Source of the DNA: Selenomonadaceae bacterium | GTDB lineage: Bacteria > Bacillota > Negativicutes > Selenomonadales > Selenomonadaceae | DNA length: 64,000 nucleotides | Reading direction: 5' to 3' | Assembly: GCA_017614505.1 (NCBI GenBank) | Contig: JAGABT010000017.1 | Location: forward strand, 216,924 to 280,923 | Part shown: piece after piece, positions 52,986-63,934 of the stretch | How positions within the stretch are numbered: position 1 is the stretch's first letter | Layout of the letters: every line of letters starts with the position of its first letter | Made by a program: the position numbers and the translations under genes | Notes under the pieces: generated by a model | The model's database searches: none | What the model was told of the DNA's origin: nothing | The model's input: only the letters and a program-made list of their open reading frames with translations

Positions 52986-53216
52986 ATGCCAGCCTACTAC
53001 GATTCCTGCCCGCGCTGTGGACGGACGAATTTCGGCGAGATTCTCCACTGCAAGCGCTGCGGTACCGAATTTTGCACGAAATGCATCGGCAAACGCACTC
53101 TGCCCGACGGCGATACCTATCAGTGCTGTCCGCGCTGCGGCGCCGAATTTGACGAAGATGACGATACCATTTACGTCGTCGTTACAGAAAAGGAAAACGC
53201 CAGAAATAAGCGTTAG
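52986..53216 (+). CDS. Small double zinc-ribbon protein
   Basis: This 76-aa protein is built from CxxC knuckles (CPRCGRT, CKRCGTEFCTKC, CCPRCGAEF) that can hold two zinc ions, followed by an acidic stretch and a short tail. The function is unknown. The ATG at 52986 follows TGGAGGGA. Its last four bases overlap, tail to tail, the end of nth. Confidence 0.8.
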   Translation: MPAYYDSCPRCGRTNFGEILHCKRCGTEFCTKCIGKRTLPDGDTYQCCPRCGAEFDEDDDTIYVVVTEKENARNKR

Positions 53217-53848
53217 ACTTTCGCGGACGGGCAAATTTCGTTCAGAGGGCAGTTGTAGCATTTTGGACTGCGCGAAGTGCAAATCAGCCGCCCGTGCCAA
53301 ATCATCCAGTGGTGCGCGTCCGACCACTTTTCTTTAGGAATAATTTTCTGCAAGCCGAGTTCCACTTCGAGAGGCGTGGTTCCTTCGGCTATTTGTGTGC
53401 GGTTAGCGATTCTGAAAACGTGCGTATCGACAGCAATCGCCGGAATTTTGAAAGCCACGCTGGCAACGACATTAGCAGTTTTGCGCCCGACGCCAGGCAG
53501 TTTCGTCAGCGCATCGAAATCGTCAGGGACTTCGCCGCCGTATTCGTCAAGCAGAATTTTGCTCGTACCGATAATATTTTTCGCCTTCGCCTTGTAGTAG
53601 CCGCACGGGCGGACAATTTCTTCCAGTTTCTCCTGCCCCAGCTCTATCATCTGCTGCGGCGTGTTCGCTATCTGGAAAAGCTGCTCCGTCACTTCGTTTA
53701 CGCGCTTGTCTGTGCACTGCGCCGACAAAATCACCGCCACCAGCAGTTCAAATACCGAGTTGAACTTCAGTTCGGGTATCGCGCCCTTGTACGTCTCCTC
53801 CAAAATCCGCAGCTCCTCAATCTTTAGACTGTCGTCAATTTTTTCCAA
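53213..53848 (-). CDS. nth: Endonuclease III
   Basis: Nth is a DNA glycosylase/AP lyase that removes oxidised pyrimidines. The 211-aa protein has the helix-hairpin-helix LPGVGRKTANVV (catalytic Lys), the catalytic Asp in VDTHVFR, and the C-terminal cluster CTSRSPKCYNCPLNEIC (C-x6-C-x2-C-x5-C). The TTG at 53848 has GGGGTG at good spacing; a GTG at 53857 is the alternative. It overlaps the upstream acetyltransferase gene. Confidence 0.95.
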   Translation of the reverse strand: MEKIDDSLKIEELRILEETYKGAIPELKFNSVFELLVAVILSAQCTDKRVNEVTEQLFQIANTPQQMIELGQEKLEEIVRPCGYYKAKAKNIIGTSKILLDEYGGEVPDDFDALTKLPGVGRKTANVVASVAFKIPAIAVDTHVFRIANRTQIAEGTTPLEVELGLQKIIPKEKWSDAHHWMIWHGRLICTSRSPKCYNCPLNEICPSAKV

Positions 53849-54293
53849 TGCTCTCACCCCGTGTCAAAATTAATTCCGTGTATGGAAGTTCTTTAAATCC
53901 AAATTTTTTATAGCAGGTCATCGCTGCCGAATTGTCTTTTTCAGTCTCCAGCCTGAAAATTTTGTCGGGATATTCCTCAGCGACGCGGCGAATAAATTCT
54001 GAGCCAATCCCCTGCCCGCGATATTCCGCTTCGACGAAAATATCTTCAATCCAAATGCATTCGCCGCCAAATTCCGTCGAGTAGCTCTTAGCCAGAATCC
54101 CGTAGCCGATAACTTTGCCGCCGGTCTCAAAAACAAATCCTTCGACGAAATTTGAACCGCCCGTGCAGTTGTGCACATTCGCCGCGAAAATTTCTTCCGA
54201 GCCGATGGTTATCACAGCCGCCGAAGTATAAAATTCACGCATCATTTTTATTACGGCGTCTTTATCGTCGCGCCGCATCTTTCTGATATTCAA
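53835..54293 (-). CDS. GNAT acetyltransferase
   Basis: This 152-aa protein has the GNAT fold with the acetyl-CoA loop [18 protein letters not shown] and a later [11 protein letters not shown] motif. The substrate is unknown. The TTG at 54293 shares bases with the stop of the DUF711 gene (TTGA), and its end overlaps nth, so three genes are translationally linked. Confidence 0.85.
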   Translation of the reverse strand: MNIRKMRRDDKDAVIKMMREFYTSAAVITIGSEEIFAANVHNCTGGSNFVEGFVFETGGKVIGYGILAKSYSTEFGGECIWIEDIFVEAEYRGQGIGSEFIRRVAEEYPDKIFRLETEKDNSAAMTCYKKFGFKELPYTELILTRGESIGKN

Positions 54294-55651
54294 TTCGTCA
54301 AACTGCGAACAGGTGCTGGTATTCTGCCGCCGCGCGCAATGAACGCCTCGGAACTCCAGTTATTTTTGACGGCGACAATCGGGCAGTAGCCGAGCAGTCC
54401 ACCAAATTCCACCACGTCGCCAACTTTCGCGTTCGGCACGGGAATAATTCTGACGGCGGTCGTTTTGTTATTGACAACGCCAATCGCCGCCTCGTCCGCG
54501 ATAATCCCGCTAATCGTCGCCGCGCTCACGTCGCCCGCAACCGCTATCATGTCTAAGCCGACGCTGCAGACGCAGGTCATCGCCTCCAGCTTTTCCAGCG
54601 AAAGCCCGCCGGTCTTAACGGCTTCAATCATGCCTTCATCTTCGCTGACGGGAATGAACGCGCCGCTCAAGCCTCCGACGTGCGAACTCGCCATCAAGCC
54701 GCCTTTTTTCACAGCGTCATTAAGGAGCGCCAGCGCGGCGGTAGTTCCTGGAGCGCCACAGACTTCCAAGCCCATTTCTTCCAGAATCCGCGCGACTGAA
54801 TCTCCAACTGCGGGCGTCGGCGCCAGCGAAAGGTCGACAATTCCAAAAGGCACGCCCAATCTGCGCGAGGCTTCCTTAGCAACGAGCTGCCCGACGCGGG
54901 TAATTTTGAACGCGGTTTTCTTAATCGCCTCGGCAATTTCGGTGAAGTTTGCGCCCTTCAAATCTTCCAGCGCGTGCTTGACGACGCCTGGACCGCTGAC
55001 GCCAACGTTAATCACCGTGTCCGCCTCAGCCACGCCGTGGAAGGCGCCAGCCATGAAAGGATTGTCGCCAGGCGCATTGGCGAAAATCACGAGCTTCGCG
55101 CAGCCTATAGCCTGACGGTCGCGCGTGAGTTCAGCGGTGCGCTTGATAATTTCGCCCATTTCGCGCACGCAGTCCATGTTAATGCCGGCTTTCGTCGACG
55201 CAAGATTTATCGAACTGCAAACCAAATCCGTCGTAGCCAGCGCCTGAGGAATTGATTCAATCAGAATCCTGTCGCCGCCGGTAATGCCTTTTTCGACGAG
55301 CGCGCTGAATCCGCCAATAAAATTCACGCCGACTTCCTTAGCGGCGCGGTCAAGCGTTTCGGCGATTGGAACGTAGCTGTCGGTCTTGCAGGCTTCGGCG
55401 GCTATGGCAACCGGCGTCACGGAAATTCGCTTGTTGATAATCGGCACGCCGTATTCCGCTTCAATGTCTTCGCCGGTTCGGACGAGAAATTCAGCGGTCT
55501 TGGTAATTTTATCGTAGACGTTGCGGCAAAATTCGTGCAGGTTCGGATGCGCGCAGTCGCGCAGGGATATTCCCATTGTTATCGTCCGCACGTCCAGCTT
55601 GTTTTCCGTTATCATTCGATTCGTTTCGAGAATGTCTTCAATCGTTATCAA
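54290..55651 (-). CDS. DUF711/UPF0210 family protein
   Basis: This 453-aa cytoplasmic protein belongs to the UPF0210 (PFL-like) family. Segments such as [37 protein letters not shown] and [20 protein letters not shown] are well conserved in it. Its function is not established; it often travels with an ACT-domain protein, which is not present here. The TTG at 55651 has GGAGGC 7 bases upstream and gives the usual N-terminus ([12 protein letters not shown]). Confidence 0.88.
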   Translation of the reverse strand: MITIEDILETNRMITENKLDVRTITMGISLRDCAHPNLHEFCRNVYDKITKTAEFLVRTGEDIEAEYGVPIINKRISVTPVAIAAEACKTDSYVPIAETLDRAAKEVGVNFIGGFSALVEKGITGGDRILIESIPQALATTDLVCSSINLASTKAGINMDCVREMGEIIKRTAELTRDRQAIGCAKLVIFANAPGDNPFMAGAFHGVAEADTVINVGVSGPGVVKHALEDLKGANFTEIAEAIKKTAFKITRVGQLVAKEASRRLGVPFGIVDLSLAPTPAVGDSVARILEEMGLEVCGAPGTTAALALLNDAVKKGGLMASSHVGGLSGAFIPVSEDEGMIEAVKTGGLSLEKLEAMTCVCSVGLDMIAVAGDVSAATISGIIADEAAIGVVNNKTTAVRIIPVPNAKVGDVVEFGGLLGYCPIVAVKNNWSSEAFIARGGRIPAPVRSLTN

Positions 55652-55714
55652 CGTTTCTGCCTCCGTGAAAATTCTATGCAGTATTTTACCAGAAAACCGC
55701 TTAAAATTCAAGGA

Positions 55715-55749
55715 AAATAAAAAAGCCCCGCCGTACTTTTGCGAAGCCG
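55715..55749 (-). terminator. Terminator after ahbD
   Basis: On the minus strand GCTTCGC and GCGGGGC pair (two G-U) and TTTTTTATTTT follows. Confidence 0.65.
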
Positions 55750-55757
55750 AAAATATT

Positions 55758-56735
55758 TTAAAATGAGCACCACGGTTCTCCACTCATAAAGTCGCCGTCG
55801 TGGTAAATCGCCGCGCGCGCCCGACAGCCGCCGCATTTGTTTTTGTACCGGCAGGCGCCGCAGTTCCCGCCATATTCAAGCGTGCGGAGCTTTTTCAGCA
55901 CGGAATTGTTGCGCCAAATTTCGTCGAAGGGCGTTTCTCGAACGTCGCCGAGCTCCATGTTGAGATACGCGCAGGGCTGAACTTTGCCGCGCGGGCTGAT
56001 TATGCAGTAGGAAAGACCGGCGAGACAGCCACGTTTGAATCTTGAAGTCATGCCGAGCTGGTCGACGATTCTGATAAACTGCGGCGCGCAAGTCGGCTTG
56101 AGTTCGATTGAAACTTCCTGCTGCTTTTTCATGATTCGCGTCAAAACGGATTCGTATTCCGCCGCGCGCAGAGATTCTTCCTCAATCGTCGCCGCTCTGC
56201 CCGTCGGTACAAGGAAGAAAAAGTGGTGAGCCTTCGCGCCAATTTCTACCGCGAAATCTGTCAGCGCTTCGAGTTCTGAGCTGTTCCAGTCCATAACCGT
56301 CGTATGAATTTGGAACGGCAAGCCCGCCGCGCGGCAGTTTTTCATTCCCTCGACTGCTCCCGCCCACGCATTTTTGAACGCGCGGAATTTGTCGTGCTTA
56401 GCCGCGTCCATCGAGTCCAGCGATATTCCCATTCCCTTCGCGCCAGCAGATTTTAAATCCCGCGCCATTTCCGGCGTTATCAGCGTGCCGTTCGTGCCGA
56501 AGACGGGAATTAATTTCAGCGCCGCCGCGTGTTCGACGAGTTCCAGAATATCTGGACGCATTAACGGTTCGCCGCCGGAAAAAATCATAATCTTGAAACC
56601 AGCGCGAGCAATCTGATTCAGCAAAGTCTTAGCCTCGGCGGTAGAAAGTTCCTCGTCCGCCTTGCAACCGGCGTCGCGGTAGCAGTGCGCGCAGTACATG
56701 TTGCAGGCGTTGGTTGTGTTCCAGGAAACAATCAC
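55758..56735 (-). CDS. ahbD: Heme synthase AhbD-like radical SAM protein (NirJ2 type)
   Basis: AhbD decarboxylates two propionates of Fe-coproporphyrin III to give heme in the siroheme-dependent route. The 325-aa protein begins [21 protein letters not shown] with the radical SAM CxxxCxxC, has [11 protein letters not shown] and GTNGTL, and a C-terminal SPASM-type set ([22 protein letters not shown]) for extra clusters. I chose the GTG at 56735 because GGAGG lies 7 bases before it. Its start overlaps the hydrolase stop. The assignment rests on overall resemblance to NirJ2/AhbD. Confidence 0.85.
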   Translation of the reverse strand: MIVSWNTTNACNMYCAHCYRDAGCKADEELSTAEAKTLLNQIARAGFKIMIFSGGEPLMRPDILELVEHAAALKLIPVFGTNGTLITPEMARDLKSAGAKGMGISLDSMDAAKHDKFRAFKNAWAGAVEGMKNCRAAGLPFQIHTTVMDWNSSELEALTDFAVEIGAKAHHFFFLVPTGRAATIEEESLRAAEYESVLTRIMKKQQEVSIELKPTCAPQFIRIVDQLGMTSRFKRGCLAGLSYCIISPRGKVQPCAYLNMELGDVRETPFDEIWRNNSVLKKLRTLEYGGNCGACRYKNKCGGCRARAAIYHDGDFMSGEPWCSF

Positions 56736-57295
56736 AAAAATTCCTCCAGCCATTTGTCCAGAAACGCCATTTGTTCCGGCGTGTGAAACCAGTGCTCGCC
56801 GCCCGCCATTACCGTGAGCGTTGCGCCGATTTTTTCTGCGAAGTTTTCTATCGTTGCCCGTGAAGTCAGCGCGTCATTTTCGCCGTACAGAATGTGCGTT
56901 GGAACCTGCCAGCGGATTGGATTTGCCCGCACCCAGCTCAGATATTTCCACGACAAATTTCCAATTTCCTGACGCTCGCGCAGTTCGGCTTCCGTGACGT
57001 TCGACTGGCGCATCATGTTCAGAATCAATTTTTCCATGTCGACGACTGGCGAAATAAAAAATGCGGCGTCGAACTTTTTATCAGCGAGCGCCGTCATTGC
57101 GAAATAAGCGCCAATGCTGTTGGCTATTAAAATTTTCGCGCAGTGCGAATTGAAAAATGGCGGAAATTCTTCTGCCGCTTCCCACGGCGTTTCAGATTTG
57201 TAGTCAAAGCCAGTCACGTCGAAAAACGGCGCGTAATGCTCAGCTTCAGCCGCCGTGCCGCCCTTTCCGTGAATGTACACAGCTAAATTTTTCAT
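56732..57295 (-). CDS. Small alpha/beta hydrolase between ahbC and ahbD
   Basis: This 187-aa protein is a minimal alpha/beta hydrolase: YIHGKGG oxyanion loop, nucleophile motif ANSIGAY, an acidic residue in LYGENDAL and His in GEHWFHTP. It overlaps both neighbours by four bases (ATGA and GTGA), so it is firmly part of the ahb operon. A role in heme synthesis or in release of an ester product is possible but unproven; family members include RBBP9-like serine hydrolases. Confidence 0.8.
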   Translation of the reverse strand: MKNLAVYIHGKGGTAAEAEHYAPFFDVTGFDYKSETPWEAAEEFPPFFNSHCAKILIANSIGAYFAMTALADKKFDAAFFISPVVDMEKLILNMMRQSNVTEAELRERQEIGNLSWKYLSWVRANPIRWQVPTHILYGENDALTSRATIENFAEKIGATLTVMAGGEHWFHTPEQMAFLDKWLEEFL

Positions 57296-58467
57296 AGCGA
57301 AATTTCCTCATCAGTCAGATAGCAGGCGGGGTCGGACGCCCAGAAATCGCCGGTCTTAGCTTCGGCGCGCGTGCGGAAATTCCCGTTGCAGTTGTCTAGG
57401 AATTTGCATTTGGCGCAACGCCCCTTGAGCAGAGGCTTGCGATTTTTCAAGCCCGCCATAATCTCATTGGAAGTGTCAGTCCAAATCTCGCCGAACTTTC
57501 TTTCGCGGACGTTGCCGAAAGTGTGATGCTGCGTGAACTGGTCGGGGTGAACGTAACCGGCGGGGTCGACTTCGCCGAACGCAATGCCGGAGCGGTTGCC
57601 GCCATTCAGCGCGATGAATTTTTTAATCTGCGCGGCAGTATCAGCGTCGCCTTCAGCCAGCGCCTTCAGGTACATGTACACGCCGTCGCAATGGTTATCG
57701 ACAGTCAGAATTTCCTTATCGAGCCCGCGCCGCTCAAAATCCTTCGTGCGCGCGATAATCTTATCCATAGCCGCGCGCGATTCAGCCGGCGTCAAATCTT
57801 CGTCAATCATCTGACTGCCGCGCCCGCTGTAAACCAGGTGGTAAAAGCAGACGCGGTTGATTTTTTCCGCCTCGATGAAGTCAAAAATTTTGTCAAGCTC
57901 CTCGAAATTGTGGCGGTTAATCGTGAAGCGCAGACCGACGCGCTGCCCGACAGCCACGCAGTTTTCAATCCCAGCCATGGCGCGTTCAAAGGCACCGGCC
58001 ACGCCGCGAAATTTGTCGTTGACTTCGAGCAGACCGTCCAGCGAAATTCCAACGTAGCCTACGCCAATGCTTTTAATCCGCCGCGCAGTTTTAAGATTTA
58101 TCAGCGTGCCGTTCGTGGAAAGAGTCGGGCGGATATTTTTGCCAGCGGCGTACTCGGCAAGCTCGAAGAAATCTGCACGCATAAGCGGTTCGCCGCCGGA
58201 AAATAAAAGCACAGGAACTTTGAACTCCGCCAGCTCGTCAATGAACTTTTTCGCCTCGGCAGTCGTCAGCTCGCCGGTGTACCTGCGCGAATCAGAATCC
58301 ATGTAGCAGTGGCGGCAGCGCAGGTTGCAGGTGCGCGTTGAGTTCCAGACGACGACGGGACCAATGCCCTCGGACGTGCCGTTCCGCATATGTCGCGCAG
58401 TACTCGTGTAGCGGAGCGCGTCGCCGTAAAAGTTTTTCGCAAATAAAAGTTTCGTAACGCTAATCAT
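57292..58467 (-). CDS. ahbC: 12,18-didecarboxysiroheme deacetylase AhbC-like radical SAM protein (NirJ1 type)
   Basis: AhbC removes the acetate side chains of didecarboxysiroheme to give Fe-coproporphyrin III. The 391-aa protein has a 45-residue N-terminal stretch (KLLFAKNFYGDALRYT), the radical SAM motif [21 protein letters not shown] and STNGTL, and a C-terminal SPASM-like set (CAKCKFLDNCNGN and a later CYL). Length and both ends fit NirJ1/AhbC. The ATG at 58467 overlaps the TetR stop by 8 bases. Confidence 0.85.
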   Translation of the reverse strand: MISVTKLLFAKNFYGDALRYTSTARHMRNGTSEGIGPVVVWNSTRTCNLRCRHCYMDSDSRRYTGELTTAEAKKFIDELAEFKVPVLLFSGGEPLMRADFFELAEYAAGKNIRPTLSTNGTLINLKTARRIKSIGVGYVGISLDGLLEVNDKFRGVAGAFERAMAGIENCVAVGQRVGLRFTINRHNFEELDKIFDFIEAEKINRVCFYHLVYSGRGSQMIDEDLTPAESRAAMDKIIARTKDFERRGLDKEILTVDNHCDGVYMYLKALAEGDADTAAQIKKFIALNGGNRSGIAFGEVDPAGYVHPDQFTQHHTFGNVRERKFGEIWTDTSNEIMAGLKNRKPLLKGRCAKCKFLDNCNGNFRTRAEAKTGDFWASDPACYLTDEEISL

Positions 58468-59047
58468 TTTTGATACCGTCCAGCAGAATTTTAATTTTCA
58501 GCCGAATGTTTTCCTGAAACGGAATTGCGAGCTTGCTGAAAGCCGCCGCCTGATAAATCGAGTGGAACATTTCGGAAATGAGGTCTACGGGAATATCCGC
58601 GCGAATTTCGCCAGCTGCCTGCCCGCGCCGGATAATTTCCTCGAAGATTTTTTTGAAGTCCGGCGAAAGATTTTTGGGGATTTTTTCCGGCTTATCGGAA
58701 TGCTCGACGGCGCTGGCTAAGAGCGGCAGAATGAAACGGTTCTCGTCAATCAGCCGCGCGGTACTCATTCCGCAATGCTCCAGCAGTTCAAGCGACGAAG
58801 AATTATTTTCAGCCTTTTCGCGGACGCCGTCGCCGACGCGCCGAAAAAGTTCGCGGACGATAGCCATCAGCACTTCTTCTTTGGAGCCGAAGTAGTTGTA
58901 GAAAGTGCCGACGCCCAGCCGCGCCGCGTTCATAATGTCAGAAACCGCCGTGTTTGCAAAGCCGCGCGTTTTAAATTCATGAGCCGCCGCCACCATTATC
59001 GCCTGCCGGTTCTGGAATTTTTTAACTTCCCGCATTCCTGCCTGCAT
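58460..59047 (-). CDS. TetR-family transcriptional regulator
   Basis: This 195-aa protein has the N-terminal TetR HTH (about residues 15-60: AAAHEFKTRGFANTAVSDIMNAARLGVGTFYNYFGSK, given here in pieces as AAHEFKTRGF and GTFYNYFGSK) and a helical ligand-binding domain. It precedes ahbC with overlap, so it may control heme synthesis in response to a tetrapyrrole or metal; that is inference. The ATG at 59047 follows GGGGAGGTG. Confidence 0.88.
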   Translation of the reverse strand: MQAGMREVKKFQNRQAIMVAAAHEFKTRGFANTAVSDIMNAARLGVGTFYNYFGSKEEVLMAIVRELFRRVGDGVREKAENNSSSLELLEHCGMSTARLIDENRFILPLLASAVEHSDKPEKIPKNLSPDFKKIFEEIIRRGQAAGEIRADIPVDLISEMFHSIYQAAAFSKLAIPFQENIRLKIKILLDGIKND

Positions 59048-59068
59048 AATTGCACCTCCCCAAAATCA

Positions 59069-60022
59069 TTAAAGCCGCTTGAATCTCAATTTCCGCTCGA
59101 CGCAGCTGAACGCCAGCGGCGCCAGAAATATTACTGTGAACAGCGGCAGGAATCCCTTGCAAAACTCGTAAAACACCCCGCCGCCAAATTTTTTCATTAC
59201 CAAAAGCAACGCCATTGCCGCGCCGCCAGTTACGCCGCCAATAATCACGCGCCGGATTTTAGTCGCGCGGTCGACGTTCAAACTGAAATTCACGAAGCGA
59301 TTTTCCAGCGCCCAGCCGATTAAAAATCCTGCCGCCACGCCAACACTGTCAATCGAATCCAGCCGAGCTGTCTCCGGCGTCACAATGATTTTCCCGTAAA
59401 GATAATCCACAGGATAATTTTTCGTCAGCATGTAAAATCCCGCCGCTGCCGTGAAAATTACTCCTGCGCCGAAAACTAAGACGCCCAGCCGCCGGTCTCG
59501 CTCCACCGCGTCGAAAATTTTTTCCGCGATAATCATTACGACGACCGTTTCCAGAATCGCCGCCAGCACGTCCTGCGGCGTATGCACGCCCAGAAAGTTC
59601 CGCGAGAACGCTACCGCCAGAATTATCAGCGCGCAGGGAATTATCAGCTGCGGGAATTTTTTCCTGTAAAAATACGCCAGTCCGCCGTAAATCGCCGTCG
59701 CAAACTGCGTGTGCCCGCTCGGAAAGGAATAACTGCTCGCAACTTTCAACGCGCTTTGTACTGGATGTACGCTCGAATCTAATATCCACGGGCGGTAGAC
59801 GCAGAAAATATCTTTGACCAGCGAATTTATAAGCCGTCCGAATGACGCCGCCGCCAGCAAAAATAATCCCGCGCGCTTAGATACGCACCAGAATAAAATT
59901 CCTGGTATCAGCGCCGAAAGCGGACTCGCCGGAATTGCCGTGACAATTTCAACCAGCGTCGTCAGCCAGCCGCCAAAGCTTTCGCGCACGCCCTGCAGAA
60001 ACAGCAAATATTCTATATCCAC
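59069..60022 (-). CDS. PAP2-family membrane phosphatase
   Basis: This 317-aa protein has about eight hydrophobic segments and the three phosphatase motifs: KDIFCVYRP, PSGHTQ and SRNFLGVHTPQD, which bind the phosphate and hold the catalytic His pair. It likely dephosphorylates a lipid phosphate such as undecaprenyl diphosphate or a phosphatidyl lipid at the membrane surface. The GTG at 60022 follows AAGGTG. It sits in a run of closely packed minus-strand genes. Confidence 0.88.
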   Translation of the reverse strand: MDIEYLLFLQGVRESFGGWLTTLVEIVTAIPASPLSALIPGILFWCVSKRAGLFLLAAASFGRLINSLVKDIFCVYRPWILDSSVHPVQSALKVASSYSFPSGHTQFATAIYGGLAYFYRKKFPQLIIPCALIILAVAFSRNFLGVHTPQDVLAAILETVVVMIIAEKIFDAVERDRRLGVLVFGAGVIFTAAAGFYMLTKNYPVDYLYGKIIVTPETARLDSIDSVGVAAGFLIGWALENRFVNFSLNVDRATKIRRVIIGGVTGGAAMALLLVMKKFGGGVFYEFCKGFLPLFTVIFLAPLAFSCVERKLRFKRL

Positions 60023-60031
60023 CGCGTCACC

Positions 60032-60457
60032 TTAGTGCAAAGTTTTGCCGGAATCGCGGCGTTCCATTGCCTCGATACTTTTTTCAATCGTGTCAAGGCA
60101 GCGCCGGATTATCGCCACGGACTGTTTGTAATTTCTGCCAAGCTCCATAACGTGCGTATCTTCGTCGACGTTGCCCGCCTTAATCGCCGCCAGATTAACC
60201 GCCAGCTGCGTTGCGAAAAGCTCTGACGTGAACTCCGACGCGTCGTCGTACTGCTTGAACAGCTTTTTAACCATGTACAGGAAGTTAAGCGGGTCGGTCG
60301 CAATTCCCATGCTCACGTCTGTCAGCTCAGGCTCTTTAATCGCCACAATTCCTACGAGACCTTTCGCGTAGCATTCCTTGACGAATTTTTCCATCATTGC
60401 GTCGAGTTCTTCGTTGTTCGCGCGAAATTCTTTTTCAATTTTTTTCCTGCCTGCCAA
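60032..60457 (-). CDS. Hypothetical helical protein
   Basis: This 141-aa soluble protein has a basic N-terminus and then helical sequence (DPLNFLYMVKKLFKQYDD, then NYKQSVAIIRRCLDTIEKSI). I do not recognise it. The TTG at 60457 follows GAGGTG. It lies 10 bases after azlD and 9 before the PAP2 gene, so it is part of this packed run. Confidence 0.7.
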   Translation of the reverse strand: MAGRKKIEKEFRANNEELDAMMEKFVKECYAKGLVGIVAIKEPELTDVSMGIATDPLNFLYMVKKLFKQYDDASEFTSELFATQLAVNLAAIKAGNVDEDTHVMELGRNYKQSVAIIRRCLDTIEKSIEAMERRDSGKTLH

Positions 60458-60467
60458 TTAAATCACC

Positions 60468-60776
60468 TCAAATTAAAATCAGTTCGCTCAAAAAAACTGC
60501 CACGCAGCAGATAACCGCCACGCGGAATAAGCTTGCTCCGAACCACGCCGCCGCAATTCCAACCGCCAGCGCCAGCGCGCCCGAAATTTTCGACTGCGTT
60601 GCGTAGACTATCGCCGGAAATGTCATGACCGCCAGCGTCACGTACGGCACGTAGTACAGGAACGAGCGCAGCGCCACGTTTTTTATTTCCGTGCGAATCA
60701 GCACCAGCGGCAGGATTTTTACCGCCAGCGTCACTGCGCTCATTATCGCTATGTAGGTGTAAAGTTCGTTTGACAT
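60468..60776 (-). CDS. azlD: Branched-chain amino acid exporter small subunit AzlD-like
   Basis: This 102-aa protein has four hydrophobic segments and the ILPLVLIRTEI and YVPYVTLAVMTFPAI segments of the AzlD family. With AzlC it forms a branched-chain amino acid exporter. In most genomes azlC and azlD overlap; here 173 bases and element I separate them. The ATG at 60776 follows TGGAGC. Confidence 0.85.
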   Translation of the reverse strand: MSNELYTYIAIMSAVTLAVKILPLVLIRTEIKNVALRSFLYYVPYVTLAVMTFPAIVYATQSKISGALALAVGIAAAWFGASLFRVAVICCVAVFLSELILI

Positions 60777-60807
60777 TTACTATTAGCTCCAGGTTTTGAG
60801 TTGGGAT

Positions 60808-60941
60808 TAACTTTCTTTCTGGTGCAGAAAGAAAGTTACAAAGAAAGACAGCCCGCTGCATTCGCGTCCAGCGAATGGCGCGGGCGGCGCCCCGTCCTTG
60901 GGGCGCCTCTTAATAGCGTGCGTCCATGTGGCGCCTCTTTA
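60808..60941 (+). repeat. Three-hairpin intergenic element, copy I
   Basis: H3 is at 60809-60837, H2 (GCCCGC/GCGGGC with CATTCGC/GCGAATG) at 60851-60885, and H1 GGCGCCCC/GGGGCGCC with loop GTCCTT at 60886-60907. A second, partial H1 lies at 60915-60940. It separates azlC and azlD and is oriented against both, so it cannot terminate either as the other copies can. Confidence 0.92.
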
Positions 60942-60949
60942 GCGCGTAC

Positions 60950-61651
60950 TTATTTATTTGCTATTGGGAAGAATACCGCTGCCGCGCCCGCTATTACAAC
61001 CGTCAGGAAAATCGTGCGTGTACCGGCTGATATTTCGCTGAAAAATTCCCCCGCCAGAAAGCTCAGCGCGAAACTTATCACTACCGCCGCGCCAACGATT
61101 TTGTCCTTTCGCGCAGGCGGTATAATTATCGCTATGAACATTCCGTACAGCGCTACAGAAAGCGCGCTCACTGCCGCCGTCGGCAAAATATTTCCCGCGA
61201 TAATCCCCAGCGCCGTCCCTACCGACCAGCCAGGCAGCGCTACGAGCATTGCGCCGTAGTTGTAGAACGGATTCAGCCAGCCCTGCCGCGCGATTGTTAT
61301 ACCGAAAATTTCATCTGTCACGTCGAAGCCGACGAAAATTCTGTGGTAGAATGGAGTATCCGGCGAAAATTTCTGGCTCATGACCGCGCTCATCAGAATG
61401 TACCGCGCGTTGGCTATGAAAACCATGGCGGCAATTTCAAAGTACGGCGCGTGCAGTGCCATTAGCGCGAAGCCCACGTATTCTCCGGCGGAGGCGTTGT
61501 TCAGAAAGCTCGCCAAAAATCCCTGGAACGGCGTCAGTCCGACGTACCGCGCCACAATTCCCAGTGTGAACGAAACGACGAAGTAGCCCAGCGCGATTGG
61601 AATGCCATCGCGTATTCCGTCCCTGAACGCCTGTCGATTTTCAGAAGTCAT
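60950..61651 (-). CDS. azlC: Branched-chain amino acid exporter large subunit AzlC-like
   Basis: This 233-aa membrane protein has about six helices with the AzlC signature GDGIPIALGYFVVSF-like start, the AGEYVGFAL and IANARYILMS segments, and a GWSVGTALG motif. It works with AzlD to export branched-chain or analogue amino acids. The ATG at 61651 is one base after the gyrB stop and has no clear ribosome site of its own, so translation probably depends on gyrB. Confidence 0.88.
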   Translation of the reverse strand: MTSENRQAFRDGIRDGIPIALGYFVVSFTLGIVARYVGLTPFQGFLASFLNNASAGEYVGFALMALHAPYFEIAAMVFIANARYILMSAVMSQKFSPDTPFYHRIFVGFDVTDEIFGITIARQGWLNPFYNYGAMLVALPGWSVGTALGIIAGNILPTAAVSALSVALYGMFIAIIIPPARKDKIVGAAVVISFALSFLAGEFFSEISAGTRTIFLTVVIAGAAAVFFPIANK

Positions 61652-61652
61652 T

Positions 61653-63653
<2,001 letters not shown>

Positions 63654-63672
63654 CTAATATTTAACCGGCGAA

Positions 63673-63701
63673 AGTTTAACACATTCAGGATTTTGTGGCA
63701 A
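63673..63701 (-). promoter_or_regulatory. Sigma-A promoter of gyrB
   Basis: On the minus strand TTGCCA (63696-63701) and TAAACT (63673-63678) with a 17-base spacer, about 30 bases before the GTG. Confidence 0.82.
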
Positions 63702-63706
63702 GTGCA

Positions 63707-63747
63707 ATAAAAAAGCCTCCGCGCTTGCTTTAGTTACTCTAGAGGCA
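63707..63747 (-). terminator. Candidate terminator upstream of gyrB
   Basis: On the minus strand GCCTC and GAGGC pair with a loop of about 22 bases, and TTTTTTATTG follows. The weak stem makes it less certain than the next hairpin. Confidence 0.5.
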
Positions 63748-63820
63748 TTGCTGACGCGCTTTTCCGTGCGGCGTATGGAATTGATTTTTACGGCGATTGA
63801 TTGAAATCGATTCAAATACC

Positions 63821-63858
63821 CAAAAAGCCCCGCCGAGCCGACGGGGCTTGATTTTTTT
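63821..63858. terminator. Terminator downstream of the tRNA genes
   Basis: AGCCCCG and CGGGGCT (63826-63848) form a stem with A- and T-runs on both sides. It ends the minus-strand tRNA transcript. Confidence 0.85.
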
Positions 63859-63860
63859 AG

Positions 63861-63933
<73 letters not shown>

Positions 63934-63934
63934 G

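Noticed and set aside
63781..63815. TTGAAATCGATTCAA palindrome upstream of the tRNA terminator
   Set aside because: Short and imperfect, with no second copy or neighbouring gene that would give it meaning.
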